Positions 38,340-49,220 of a DNA stretch of 64,000 nt are shown here, piece by piece. Source of the DNA: Pyrenula massariospora. Taxonomy: Eukaryota > Ascomycota > Eurotiomycetes > Pyrenulales > Pyrenulaceae. The number at the start of each line of letters is the position of its first letter. Position 1 is the stretch's first letter. The stretch is from positions 744,001-808,000 of the forward strand of contig JAGFMI010000011.1 of the NCBI GenBank assembly GCA_021030905.1, read 5' to 3'. Below the pieces are notes generated by a model. That model searched no databases. It saw nothing but the letters and a program-made list of their open reading frames with translations, and was not told where the DNA came from. Position numbers and translations under genes: made by a program.

Positions 38340-38579
38340 CCTTTGCGAAAGGCTGTCTGCGAGTCCCGAAGGTCCATCTGGTCGTGGGCGAAATTCTTAC
38401 TGATCAAATCTCGGGGATAACAGACGGCCATGATTTCATCCGCCGCGAGATCGCGCCAAGACTTTTGCGTCTCCAAATTCCGCCAAAAGCTTGCTTCTCC
38501 GCCGCACTTCAATGCTGCACCCCTAGAACCAGCCTTTGGGATCGAGCGCCTTGTTGCGCATTGCTGATAGTTCTGGATC
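38340..38579. promoter_or_regulatory. Bidirectional promoter region, YAH1 / UGO1
   Basis: 240 bp between divergent start codons of two nuclear genes for mitochondrial proteins. No specific factor site was identified. Confidence 0.6.
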
Positions 38580-40106
38580 ATGTCGATGCCGGAGGCGGGA
38601 CCGAATCCCCTCCGACCGTACTACCATCCCCCTTCCATTGGCATCTCCCCTGACCCTATCGCAAACACTACCGCCTCCGCGAGACCCTCAACCGGCGCAA
38701 AGTCTACGTTTAGCTTTCCAGATATTGACTATTCTGACTACATCTCGGAGAACTCGCCATCAATCTCAGACTCAATAAAAGACTTGATCGACAAGGCAAT
38801 ATGGAAATATTCAAGTGTATTGATGGCACAACCCTTCGAGGTTGCCAAAACAATTCTCCAGGTCTACGTCGCAGAGGATCCAGATAGCCCTTCAGGATCT
38901 ACAGTTCCAACCGAATTTGCATCGACAAGACACTATTCACGCGACGCGTCTCCCACATCCTCAGACGACGAGCCTGATTTCTTCACTTCAACAAAACTTC
39001 GTGCAACATCTATCTCCCCGTCCCCTCCTCGTGGCCGCTCAGGAAGACCAACTCCATCCCGCCATGTCACGGACAGAAGCGGCTATATTCCCTCAGGCTC
39101 AGCCTCCTCCTCTGAATCCCGCTTACAACTTAAGAATTTGCACTCGCTGCTTGACACACTTTCTGCTATGACATCCAGCTCTGGTCTTCCCTCTATATGG
39201 AAGGCTACCAATACAACCTTTGTTTACACGCTCCTCCTACGCACATTAGAAACCTTCATCCAGTCGATACTCTCCGCTGTCTTCGGCCTACCCGATACAG
39301 ATCTCCCTTCCGCGCCGTACGACCCTTCATATCCAACTACACCATCAATTCTCACTTCCACCTCCCCTACAACCACCCTCGCAATTACTGCAGTCTCCAC
39401 CACCCTCACACACCTCATCCTCCTTCCGCTCGATACAGCCCGTACTAGATTAATACTTACGTCCCTCTCCACGCCACCCCGAAGTCTTCTTCGCGCGCTT
39501 CGAACGCTCCCCTCCCTGTTTCCCACGCACCTCCTTCCAATTACCGTTCTCCACTCGTTCCTCCCCTCCCTCCTCTCCACCAGCACACCTCTGGCCATAA
39601 AGTCCTACCTTAATCTCGACCCCCTCCTCACCCCGACATCCTACTCCCTCGCCACGTTCGCCAGCTCCATCCTCGAACTCGGCGTCCGCTACCCGCTCGA
39701 AACCGTCCTCCGCCGCGCCCAAATTGCCACACTCACCTCTCCCGCCTTGCTAGCCGCCAACCTCCGCTCTCCCACTAGCTCTTCCGCGCACCAGCGCCCC
39801 GTCGAAACGATCGTTCCGACTCCAAGAACGTACCGCGGTGTGGTGCCCACGATGTGGGGCATTGTGTATGAGGAGGGGAGCAGCGCGGAATTGAAGCTCG
39901 GGGAGAAGTCTGCTGTGGCAGCAAAGAAGAGGAGGAAAGGGCAGGGTGTTGAAGGGCTGTATAGGGGCTGGAGGGTGGGCATGTGGGGCCTCGTCGGGGT
40001 TTGGGGGGCAGGGTTCATGAGTGCTATGGGCGGTCCTTCGGCGAGTGAGACGCCGGCGGGATCGGGCGTCGGCGGCGGAGGGCATGGGCATGGAGGGAAG
40101 TTTTGA
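38580..40106 (+). CDS. UGO1: Mitochondrial fusion and transport protein Ugo1
   Basis: Outer-membrane member of the mitochondrial carrier family that links the fusion GTPases in yeast. Single exon, 508 residues, close to yeast Ugo1 length. Carrier-type motifs appear three times in weakened form: AQPFEVAKTILQ (about residue 83), LPLDTARTRLIL (about 283) and RYPLETVLRRAQ (about 370). The middle, about 110-190, is Ser/Pro-rich and probably disordered. The tail contains YRGVVPTMWGIVYEE, then GLYRGWRVGMWGL and a Gly-rich end. The degenerate signatures and the long N-terminal part separate it from true metabolite carriers. Confidence 0.88.
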   Translation: MSMPEAGPNPLRPYYHPPSIGISPDPIANTTASARPSTGAKSTFSFPDIDYSDYISENSPSISDSIKDLIDKAIWKYSSVLMAQPFEVAKTILQVYVAEDPDSPSGSTVPTEFASTRHYSRDASPTSSDDEPDFFTSTKLRATSISPSPPRGRSGRPTPSRHVTDRSGYIPSGSASSSESRLQLKNLHSLLDTLSAMTSSSGLPSIWKATNTTFVYTLLLRTLETFIQSILSAVFGLPDTDLPSAPYDPSYPTTPSILTSTSPTTTLAITAVSTTLTHLILLPLDTARTRLILTSLSTPPRSLLRALRTLPSLFPTHLLPITVLHSFLPSLLSTSTPLAIKSYLNLDPLLTPTSYSLATFASSILELGVRYPLETVLRRAQIATLTSPALLAANLRSPTSSSAHQRPVETIVPTPRTYRGVVPTMWGIVYEEGSSAELKLGEKSAVAAKKRRKGQGVEGLYRGWRVGMWGLVGVWGAGFMSAMGGPSASETPAGSGVGGGGHGHGGKF

Positions 40107-41044
40107 ATTGGGTCTTATTTTTGGGGAGGGTGGTGTATTTGCATTTTCGCTGTAGCGTTCGAGATACCTTACTCTGCTCAGTCTATGGATCGTATTGTAT
40201 CGACGGGTTTCTAGAATGTAAATACGAAATATTATGAATTTCTCCAACATTGCTATTGTTCATTGATTCGGATATTATTTGTAATTGCTGTCTGATATAA
40301 TATGGGCGCTTTTGCATTTCTCCATTCTCTACATGAATGACCCTGGTTAATGGAGGGTAGTAGTAATAATCTATGATAGAAGGCGAAACCCAGACAAGAC
40401 CAGGCTGAACTCAATTGTATCCAGGAGTTCCACAAAGAAGGAAAGTGTGTAAATGGCCTGTGTAAAAAGATCTTGTTCCAGACTTTCTTTGCGTCTCGAT
40501 TCCATCCTCTCCAATGTCTAAGTGGGACGCGTAGAGTGTTGACTGGCGGCGAGTCTGGTGTGGAGCTATGGTAGATGAACGCGTTTTTGATCGAGAATGC
40601 GTGGCTTTTTTATTTCGTTCCATCAATAGCGCGTGTCCGCCGGGTTGTTGGAGGAGGTTTAACCGATCGGTGTTCCTTGTTTGTCCGGATGTATGGATCC
40701 ATGAGCGTTTATGTACTGTACACACATACATATGGAGTAGCCCAAGACCTGCACCCCGGCCGTGAGGACGGCTCACACGTCGCACTCAACGTCCGTCGTT
40801 TTGCCAGCCTGGCGTCGCGAACAAATGGAGCTTCAGTCGCGAGTCTCGCACGTCGAGGGGTCTAGGGTAGTACGCGGCGGAAAGCGCATTCGCATGAAAC
40901 AAACCCATCTCCTTTCCATCCCGCTATTCCGAAAGCCCCATCAACCGCGCTCGACCCCAGTCCAGCCACAAAGCTCAGACCCGCACACCTCCTCCTCCTC
41001 TCCTCTCCTCTCCTCTCCGCTCCTCCCTCAGCAACCCATTCAAC
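40107..41044. other. Intergenic with a CT-rich tract
   Basis: No gene seen. Frames at 40411-40865 overlap on both strands without motifs. A (TCCTC)n tract lies at 40988-41020, in the 3' flank of the small minus-strand gene. Confidence 0.5.
40988..41020. repeat. CT-rich pentanucleotide tract
   Basis: CCTCCTCCT followed by repeated TCCTC units, then further C/T-rich sequence. Confidence 0.9.
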
Positions 41045-41332
41045 TTACTCCCCCTTCCCCTTCCTCCTCCCCTCCCTCAACCCAACCCTCTCCCTCAGCG
41101 CCCGTCCCCCCATCTCCCCCCTATCCTCGGCAGGAACAAATCCAAACGCCCAATACAAGCCAGCCCACGCCCCAACAACTAGAAATGTACAAACCACGAT
41201 CTCTGGCGGCAAGCCCATGTAGTATTCCTGGGGGATGGGGAGGAGGTCGGTGAGTTTGGTCAGGTTGAGGGCGCGCCAGGAGGCCATGTTGGGGGGGTCT
41301 GCGAGGGGGTTTGGATGCTGGGGGTGGGCCAT
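41045..41332 (-). CDS. Small single-TM protein, unknown
   Basis: Frame of 95 residues with one hydrophobic segment (PPEIVVCTFLVVGAWAGLYW), a short N-terminal part and a basic C-terminal tail. A second Met at residue 16 (MASWRALNLTKL) may be the true start. Size and layout are like small accessory subunits of respiratory complexes, and it lies next to two mitochondrial genes, but I cannot assign it to a named subunit. Confidence 0.6.
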   Translation of the reverse strand: MAHPQHPNPLADPPNMASWRALNLTKLTDLLPIPQEYYMGLPPEIVVCTFLVVGAWAGLYWAFGFVPAEDRGEMGGRALRERVGLREGRRKGKGE

Positions 41333-41849
41333 TTTGGGGGTTGTTGTGGGTGTTGTGGGGTCTTTCAGGGGTGGGAGATGGATGGGTTGGGACGGGTGGG
41401 GATGAGATGAGGAAGTTGGGGTGCGGCGGAGAGAGGAGTGAGAGGGAAGGAATGGCTTGGCGTGGGAATCAGGAACTACAGTGGGTGCGATTCAATGCAG
41501 GAGGGAGCGGGGATGTCGATGTTTTGGTATCTTCGGGTCTGTATGCTTGTTTCGTGTGCAGTACGTGTCATGGTTGCCATTGCGGAAAAGAATAATCAAA
41601 GTGTAGAGCTTTCTAGCCTGTCTATTTAGGCGAATACCTTACGTCATATGCCATGTATAACCAGCACAAAGGGCTGTTAGGCTCACATCTGATCCCGCTC
41701 CTTTTTTTTCGAAAACAAATCGTGGCCGAAATATAAACATGCCCGCCGCACCCAAAAAATCGCAGACTTTTTATACCCCAACAACAAGAGCCGAAACAGT
41801 ATGTAGCGTCTAGCACCTGTGGGTGAATTGTTACAGTACATCCAACCAT
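41333..41849. other. Intergenic, G-rich upstream part
   Basis: Holds the promoter of the small minus-strand gene and the 3' flank of the Hsp70-like gene. No gene is recognised. Confidence 0.5.
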
Positions 41850-44732
41850 TCAAAACAATCCATCCATAGATGATTCGTCATCTCTCTCCACCTCATGAAG
41901 ATCCTTGATCCGATAATTCCCCTGAAACGCCTTGACCCTCTGCGGCCGTGTCACCGCCCACTCCCCCAAAAGCTGCTCGTCCACGCTGGATAAGCTCGTC
42001 GTCTCGCGCGAGCCTCCGCGGGGAGGCGATGTGGAGGCACGATTGATCGCTCTAGAAGAAATCGACGCGACGTGGGTGCTTCTCGGTGGAGGAGGAGGGG
42101 GTGGTGCTGGAACGGGGCGGTGGATCCGATGTCTGCGGCGTTTCCCTCTGTCGTGGATTGAGCGCGCTTTGTGGTATATTCGTCCGCCGCTTGTTGAGTC
42201 GGTGGTCTGATTGGTTTCGCTGGGTGGAGGGGTGCGGTTGCTGGATAGTGGCGCCTTGAGAGAGCTGATCACTGGGTCTGCATCCTCGACTGAAGCCTGG
42301 AGTGTAGGGCTTCGTAATTGTGCTGGTTCTTGAGGTGGTGGGTCTTGGATTCGTCGCGGTCTTTTATTCAGGCTGCTAGTGGCAAGAGGCTCGCTTGCGC
42401 GTTTTGTGGATGTAGCCTGGATGGAAGCATTCGATGGAGGATGAATGTGACTCGCTGGTGGAGGGCTGTCCGGTGGGGAGAATGGATTACGCGATGTTGA
42501 TGTAGCGATTTTTGAGACCTCAGTTCTGTCACGGGTCTTAGATAGATCACCGGCTGTAGAATGCTCATCGCTTCTGCCATTATTCGATACGGGCGATGTT
42601 TGAAGACCGTTTTGTTGCCGTGCTTCGGTGCTTGGTTGCGGAAAGGTAAGTTCGTCTTGGCGAAATATTTCGAATTTATTGGGATGGAAAGATTGCAGCT
42701 TCCATCTATTAAATGGTGCTCTCTTCTGAACAAACGTAAAGTCAAGGCGATCGAGACGAACAACGAGTTCTATATCAAACCTCAGTGTACCCCTTTGACT
42801 ATGCCTGGAAGTTAGCCCTAGGTGAGCTCTCTTTTGTTCTTCGCTCAGATCGGTTAGGTCAAGTTTAAGAATCGCTTCGCGCCAGCAATCGGGCCGGATT
42901 TCATAAATCAAGTCTCCCGGTTTTTTATCAGGTCTCCTTATGGTGTCCGAGAAGCGATCAAGGTGGTCCTCAGAGGTAGTGGTAGACGTGATAATCTCGG
43001 TGTCAAGCACCCAATCCTCACTAACATCGAGCGAGACTTCCCGAGGAAATAATTCAGGTTCATTAAATCTAATCACGTCACCTCTTTTAAGAAGCCAATG
43101 GATGCTTTCCACGATGCGTTCCCTTTTACCATTGACGTGCGGGAATAACTTGACATTTTTGTGTAGCCTCTTAAAATAATCTTGCTTCTCATCAACACCA
43201 ATGCTGTACCGCAATCTGCTTATCTTGACGGCCGACTGATTAAAGGCCATGCTCATGATGCCATGGGAGACAGCACCGGTCTGCAGGCTGGGTCGTATCA
43301 CCTGGATATTTTTGTCATGTTCCCACAGAGTTTCTCTAATTCTCTGCTGTAAGAGCGCATTTCGTCCGAAACCTCCAGTAAGAATAATTTTGGAGGTGCG
43401 GTGCCCTAAAGATTCAGCTTTTCTTATCTCTCTTAGAGCAAGGCCAGTGATAGACTTGAATGACTCCTCCATAAAATCCTGACATATCTGTTGCCTTGAG
43501 ATGATAATATGAGGTTCAATCCTATATCCAGGTGCATGGCTTGTAGGGTTGTTCACATCTGCTAGCCAACGATCCAAACTCGGAAATAGATGTGAAGGTA
43601 ATTTTACCCAGTATTGATGATCCGATTCACCAGGCTTGAGATTGCGTTTCAGGTCCATCTCAAAATCTGCGTTCGTGCAAAATTCCGCAATTGCTTCTCG
43701 GTCTTCAAGTTCAAGATCATTGAGTCTTGGATGGTCTCTAACCCAGTTGCGAAATCGTAGATTGCAGAATCCAGATCCACAATAGTCACCATCGCCGGTA
43801 GTCAGTTGCTCCACAGCAATGGGAGAAACTTCTATGATTTTCAAGACCGTAGTTTCAACTGTCATACCTCCAGCATCGATGAGAAGAAAGGTTTCGCCCT
43901 TCTGCAGTCCATACGACCGGAGCCGTTGCTCCGACATGTTGTGCAGGAGTGCTGTGGCTGCTGCAGTCGGCTCGGAGACCATTCGAATATTCGCCATACC
44001 CGCCCGTTCACACGCCATCGTCAGCTTCTCGATATCTCCTGAAGGCCATGCTGGCGGGAACCCACAGAAGTAGAAACGCTCCACGTTCACGTGATCAGGA
44101 AACCGAGTACTTAGATCTGAATTGAGCTGCGTCACAAGAGCCTTAAGGAAGTCGGCAACAATTTCTATCCCATCCTTTTCAATTGAAGCTCCGATTTTCT
44201 TAGCTGAGGACATGAAGTCCTCAGTCTCTGCCCTGTTGGATAGCAAAAGTTTCGGAAATACTATTTTCTTCCACGAACATTGGCGGTCTTTCACCGTGCG
44301 ATCGTTCTCGACTCTATAGCCCCATCGTACAGGGCCACCGCCTTTCTCACCTACATCGTACTTCATAGTGCTAGGCACTTCTGGATCATCTGAACGCAAA
44401 GCGCCGGCGTAACCGGAGACTATAACAATCTCATTGGAGGTAAATGGTACAAGTTCACCTCTTTCAAACGCCCCTCTCGGAGCTGGTGTATAGGAGATCG
44501 CCGAATACGTCGCTCCGAAGTCGATACCAACGACGACGCATTGGTCGTCCTCACTATTGACGTGAGCCGGCGGGCTTTGGTGACTTTGTCGCGTAGTTGC
44601 ACTTTCACCGCGGGCCCTGTCATGATCGCGCTCTGAGAGGTTCTTTTGTTTGTTTCGTGGAGAAAAGTTTGAACCAAATTTTAACCGCTGTGAACCGCGA
44701 TTTCTGTCCTGCCGGAAAGTGCGAGAAGGCAT
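41850..44732 (-). CDS. Hsp70-like ATPase with proline-rich tail
   Basis: Protein of 960 residues with an actin-like Hsp70 nucleotide-binding domain of the HSPA12-like type common in filamentous fungi. Motifs: GIDFGATYSAISY (phosphate 1, about residue 69), LLIDAGGMTVETT (phosphate 2, about 285) and IILTGGFGRNALLQQRI (adenosine site, about 446). These key sites are present, so ATP binding is likely. The C-terminal half lacks a canonical substrate domain and ends in a long Ser/Pro-rich, probably disordered tail that includes APPPPPPP. Such proteins are expanded in fungi and basal in function; some sit near HET and NLR-like genes, as here. It is a single exon, and the client is unknown. Confidence 0.85.
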   Translation of the reverse strand: MPSRTFRQDRNRGSQRLKFGSNFSPRNKQKNLSERDHDRARGESATTRQSHQSPPAHVNSEDDQCVVVGIDFGATYSAISYTPAPRGAFERGELVPFTSNEIVIVSGYAGALRSDDPEVPSTMKYDVGEKGGGPVRWGYRVENDRTVKDRQCSWKKIVFPKLLLSNRAETEDFMSSAKKIGASIEKDGIEIVADFLKALVTQLNSDLSTRFPDHVNVERFYFCGFPPAWPSGDIEKLTMACERAGMANIRMVSEPTAAATALLHNMSEQRLRSYGLQKGETFLLIDAGGMTVETTVLKIIEVSPIAVEQLTTGDGDYCGSGFCNLRFRNWVRDHPRLNDLELEDREAIAEFCTNADFEMDLKRNLKPGESDHQYWVKLPSHLFPSLDRWLADVNNPTSHAPGYRIEPHIIISRQQICQDFMEESFKSITGLALREIRKAESLGHRTSKIILTGGFGRNALLQQRIRETLWEHDKNIQVIRPSLQTGAVSHGIMSMAFNQSAVKISRLRYSIGVDEKQDYFKRLHKNVKLFPHVNGKRERIVESIHWLLKRGDVIRFNEPELFPREVSLDVSEDWVLDTEIITSTTTSEDHLDRFSDTIRRPDKKPGDLIYEIRPDCWREAILKLDLTDLSEEQKRAHLGLTSRHSQRGTLRFDIELVVRLDRLDFTFVQKRAPFNRWKLQSFHPNKFEIFRQDELTFPQPSTEARQQNGLQTSPVSNNGRSDEHSTAGDLSKTRDRTEVSKIATSTSRNPFSPPDSPPPASHIHPPSNASIQATSTKRASEPLATSSLNKRPRRIQDPPPQEPAQLRSPTLQASVEDADPVISSLKAPLSSNRTPPPSETNQTTDSTSGGRIYHKARSIHDRGKRRRHRIHRPVPAPPPPPPPRSTHVASISSRAINRASTSPPRGGSRETTSLSSVDEQLLGEWAVTRPQRVKAFQGNYRIKDLHEVERDDESSMDGLF

Positions 44733-46119
44733 GTTTATTGTGAATTAGAAGATAAAAAGAAGTGAGGACTTGAATATTTTACGAAGAACAGCCGAGTAAC
44801 TCACTGAAAAGGAAGGATGAACGTAGGAAGGTACCTTGATAGACAGGTCTGGTTTTAAAATGCAAGGTACAGAGAAGGCCACCGAAGGGGTGACAATGAA
44901 ACATAATAGAGGCGTAGGGGTACTTGTGGCAGTTGCCTAAAGATTTGGATGGATCAAAAATGATCGAAAGCGATCGAAGAGAAAGGCTCAAACGAGTGCC
45001 TGAGGAGACAAGAATCTACCTGTGTTGTGTAACATTGTCTTGATGCCTATTGGTAAAGTACGCGGCGCTGAGGGGTTCGATTGAGAGTACAGCCACGGCT
45101 AAGGACCTTAGGGCGCTGCATGGCTGGACCAGAACCGGGAAGAGCTCAAAGATGGTCAATCACGTCGAATGATCTCGCTAGGAAAAAGTGTGAGCTGTCC
45201 TCTGCGGAGCATGTAATACTCGCTAACATGACAAGGTTCGGAGGCATTCGTAGAGGCTCATGCAGACGACCGTATCGTGGGTACTGAAACTTCTGAAAGG
45301 TCAAATGTATGGTTTGAGAAACGACCGCGAAAAGCTTTCCAAAACACCACGTCAGAGGCCGATAGTAGGCAACGATGATGACTGCGGAAAGAGCGCACGC
45401 AGTACCAATCACATAGATAGTGTGCAGAACGCGTGTTTTAGGTGGTGCGAAGCTGCCAAATCTCCACGAGCTGCCCACCTGCTTGACGCCGCCTACTGCT
45501 CTCAACCTAGTCCACATCAAGCTAGCCGCAACCCGCCTCGCGACGAGCAGCACGCGGGCAGTCATAGGATTTATCTGCAGCAGGCATTCCTGGGTCTGTA
45601 AGCTAATCCAACGTCTAGATACCCGCTTAGCCGTCATCGAAGCCAATCCCCACCGCTCCCTTCCGAAGCGAGCCTGGCCTTGTCACAGTCCTTCACCAGC
45701 GCTGCTCACAAGCGACCCGCCGTGTACTCCTTATCGAGCTAGGAAAATTTGGAGGGAACGTCCCGTTCTAGTTAACAGCAGATACATTGACAGAGCAAGA
45801 TGTCCCAGTTGGCGATCATGATACGCTGGCCGCATCAGACTGTGCACCCCGGAAATCTGGATCTTCCAGAAATACACGAGCAACAAGGGTAGATTGAAGA
45901 CGGCATCGAAAGATATTATAAACAGGGACAGAAACAAAGCAGCTATGATCAGACGCGTCGTTGATTAGCTATTCAATAAAGGTAGTAGATAATGGCTGGT
46001 ATAACTAAGTACAGAAACGGTGGTTGGAACAATTAGCTCGCAAGGAGAAGGATTTGAAGAGAAGGTGTCCGTGGCTAGCACTTAAGCACCGGTCTCCATC
46101 AAGCGACAGCGACACTGAT
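44733..46119. other. Region with possible small membrane gene remnant
   Basis: Two minus-strand frames look partly coding: 45731-45960, with a hydrophobic helix (FLSLFIISFDAVFNLPLLLVY), and 45146-45646 (166 codons), with another (TIYVIGTACALSAVIIVAYY). They lie in the order of one gene but I found no convincing splice joint, so no CDS is called. The part near 44733 is the promoter of the Hsp70-like gene. Confidence 0.4.
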
Positions 46120-48218
46120 CTAAGTGATGGGAGGATTGCAATCATCTTTGGCTTCATGTTGATAGTTTCTCAGTAGCAAAGACCGACTTGTAATTGCTTT
46201 AGATAAAACAGCATTCCCAACCAAAAAAGGCAGTAACTCAAACGAGGATTCCTCCGACAGCTCCGTATAAAATCCAAACGAATACCCAGCCCCAGAAAAA
46301 TGAAGGATTGAACAAATCCTCTTCCACTTCGAACGAATTTGCACTCTTAGAAGTAGCAGATGCAGGCCTCGATGTTTGCATGCCCGTAGGTGCTCTCTTC
46401 CCCGCTCAAGGTGCATTGTGTTGACTCGTAGGGGGTTTCCCGGGCTCCTTTGATCCATCTGTTCACCTGCTAGTCGTGGTTTGTAAAACTTAGATACCGT
46501 TTGGATAGCTGCAGTTTGTCTAGGGCCACTTCCCACAGGATTCCCTTGTTCGCTCACAATCCTGCCGGTAAAGCTAGCCGTCTCGTCGAGATCGCCTACG
46601 CATAGCGACGTCATCATAGTGCTATCGCTACTATCGCTGGAATGATGATGGCCGCCATTGTTCTCTTCGTTTTCTGCTGACATTGTGTGTAGGATATCTC
46701 GTAACGGAATGCCTTCGTGTTGAGGCTCGCTAATTGAGGCCATGCTCGACGTGTTACCTGCAAGATTGTCCGTACCATGCTCATTCACCTCTATCTTTCT
46801 CCGCTCATCTCGATCTTCTGCTAAGATATTAGCAATTTCTTGGACCATTCCAGTAACCAAGATTTGAACTCACGCCACCACATCTCCCAAACTTGGGATA
46901 GGGGCAAAACGAGTAGCAGGATTGGCAGTATCTGGCCAAATCCCCAAGTGTTCTCATTCCCCTCCATTTTATTTTGAGACGCTCTCGTTCTGAGAAGCAT
47001 GACATTGTATGTGGCATAGAAGAGCGTTGCCCAGACTCTTACAAGATCAAGAATTCGTGAGTGTGTTATTTGTATGGTCGTAAAATAAACCAGGAATATG
47101 AGAAATGTCACGAAATCCAGCAGCCACCAAACGCTTTCTCGTGTATGTGTCTTTCGCGCCTTCAAGCCTTGATCTTGTAGCATAATACCATGTTCGAGGA
47201 GATACAAGATTTAGAAGCGGATCCAGGGGCCGAATCAACCGCGCGATGCGCTCTTCCATATTTTCGTCCAATTCTTCGAAAAGATCTTTGACCACGACCG
47301 CAAAGGACCAGATAAGGATAAATGACGTGAGGATGAGCTGGTCAACTTCTGGTGGGATATAGTGGATTAAGGTCCACGCACACTGCATCACCATGCCAAA
47401 CTGGTCCAGAAAGCTATCGGTTAAAAGGGGAATGTTGGCAGTCAAAGTAAAGGCGAAAATGAGGAAGATTCCTGAAAATCTCCACCATTTCTTCCAATAG
47501 CATTTTCTGAGCGTTTTCTTGACTATCATGATGGTAGATTGATGAGTGCTGAAGCTTGAAAGACTAAGAAGAGATACGACGTAGAAGTGATACTGCGTCA
47601 TGGTACAATGTTGAGCAAAGCCGACAATGTTGATCGATATCCCAGTAATGAGTTGCTGATCGCTTAACGTAAAAGCGATTTCTTCAATAGTGTCAAATGA
47701 CAATGGTATTTCAACATTCACATGTCGAGGGAATAGAGATTGGATTTGCTTTCGGGCTTTCCTGGCTTGCCGGACGATGCGCTCGTCGAGTTCATTAGCA
47801 GCCCCGTCAAAATTTTCAACGAAGAAGAATATGACGACAATGAAAAGATGTGTGGCCCATGCCGTAAATAGAAACGCCAGAATGACCTTCCCAAATCAGC
47901 AATCTGGGGCATCCGCTTCGAAGTAATCTTACTTACACCAATACGGCCTAAGCATCGTTAGCGTTTGAGGCTGAATATAAGAAGCTGTGGCGCATTTGAT
48001 TATTGGCACTGGCCTGCCTAGTGTATATTGTATGCAACACGGCTTCTGACACCCAGCATCGTTTCAAGCTAGTATGAGTATGGGTGTTAGCCATAGGTTG
48101 AACGTACCACATCAGGGTCTGCATCAAATGGAACAAGCCCAGTATCGATGCATTCAACATAAAAGTAAAAGTTGGGACAGGACATTTTGATTTCAATGTT
48201 TGGATCTCCGTTGTGCAT
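46120..48218 (-). CDS. Fungal 7-TM membrane protein, multi-exon
   Basis: Uncharacterised fungal integral membrane protein. Exon 1 is best read as 48218-48108 (MHNGDPNIEIKMSCPNFYFY). Then come exons 47886-47206, 47159-46874 and 46820-46120, all in phase with each other; a tiny exon around 47947-47960 (RIG) probably links exon 1 to the rest, but its borders are open. Seven helices can be seen: VILAFLFTAWATHLFIVV, FYVVSLLSLSSF, FSGIFLIFAFTLTANI, ILTSFILIWSFAVVV, WLLDFVTFLIFLVYF, LFYATYNVMLL and ILPILLLVLPLSQVW. A long hydrophilic C-terminal tail is rich in Ser, Asp and Glu. A longer upstream frame to 48404 lacks an ATG. The 46- and 53-nt introns end in AAG and TAG. No function is known to me. 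Confidence 0.72.
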
Positions 48219-48849
48219 CTCAGAGTAGAATGGGCTACTACCTACTATATGTAGAGTGTTGTGAGTGTCCAGACTAGGCTGTGTGGCTTGGCAATATCGG
48301 ATCGGCTCAATGCTGGCTTTCCATGCTAGTGGCAAATCTCGGCGAGTCACCGATTCATTTCTCCCCGTGGAACCTTGATTGGCTTTCCAAAACACAATAG
48401 GCACGGGGCATCACAAACAGCTAGCCTTCGTCAGCACTGCGAACTGCTCATTTCACGAAGCTTGCTTGATCGCTCAAAAAAAGCCATTATTGACCGCTTC
48501 AATGGGATCTGCTCACTTTTTTGTAGACTCTCCCACCCACATGAGCCTGGATGGATCAGACCCCCAAGCACTGAGCGCCACGGGCAATATCGTATAGCCT
48601 TAAAATGTTAACACTGCTTCATTCCCAGTCCCACCAACCAGACGAATTCACCAAGTGTCACAAGGCTCTCTTTTTCTTCGAATCATCCTTTGTGGAGCCT
48701 TTGTCATTCGGGCTCCCAGCGAGCCTGCTGATAAAGAGACTTTGGTATAGCGGGACCAGCTGCTCCCAAAGGTCAGTGTTGAGAGCTTGAGAGCAGAACT
48801 ACCTGTGGCGCACTTACAGTCATTCAGTACTTTTTTGTATCATTCGAGG

Positions 48850-48939
48850 CTAGGTGTCAAGATTTGCGGTGAGTTTCATATAGACCAGGCGGATAGTAAT
48901 TAGACGCGCCATGATTTCTAACATCGCGTCCCGACTAGG
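48850..48939. repeat. Degenerate copy of the inverted-repeat unit
   Basis: The right arm, about 48903-48925, read in reverse complement, matches the inner arm of the hairpin at 49064-49220 at about 16 of 22 positions, and most differences are C/T or G/A transitions. The left part begins with CTAGGTGTCA, as in the better-kept copy. Confidence 0.5.
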
Positions 48940-49063
48940 AGGTGGTTGCACCTAGTTGCAGATTGCCAAGCGGGCCAAGGCCGCAGAGCATCCGCCTTTG
49001 ATGTCGGAAACAGGCGACAAACTTCGGCCCGTGCCATTTAGGCACTGCAAGATATCGACGCTC

Positions 49064-49220
49064 GGTGACAGAAATCGTGGCCGACCGAGACTAGCCCCCA
49101 GCTAGGTGTCAGAAGTCGAGGCGCATCTGACAGTCGGTACGGGCGCCCGCCCGGGAAATATTGGATGCGCCACGACTTCTGATACCTGCCTAGCATCGAT
49201 CGGCCACGATTTCTGTCACC
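49064..49220. repeat. Long imperfect inverted repeat (hairpin/MITE-like)
   Basis: The left arm 49064-49127 and right arm 49164-49220 are near reverse complements, with a 36-bp loop that includes a GC-rich palindrome-like core. Both ends read GGTGACAGAAATCGTGGCCGA outward-in. It has the form of a small non-autonomous terminal-inverted-repeat element or a foldback element. A target-site duplication is not obvious. Confidence 0.75.

Noticed and set aside
39224-40250. Long minus-strand frames over UGO1
   Set aside because: Low-complexity antisense shadows of a gene with clear carrier-type motifs on the plus strand.
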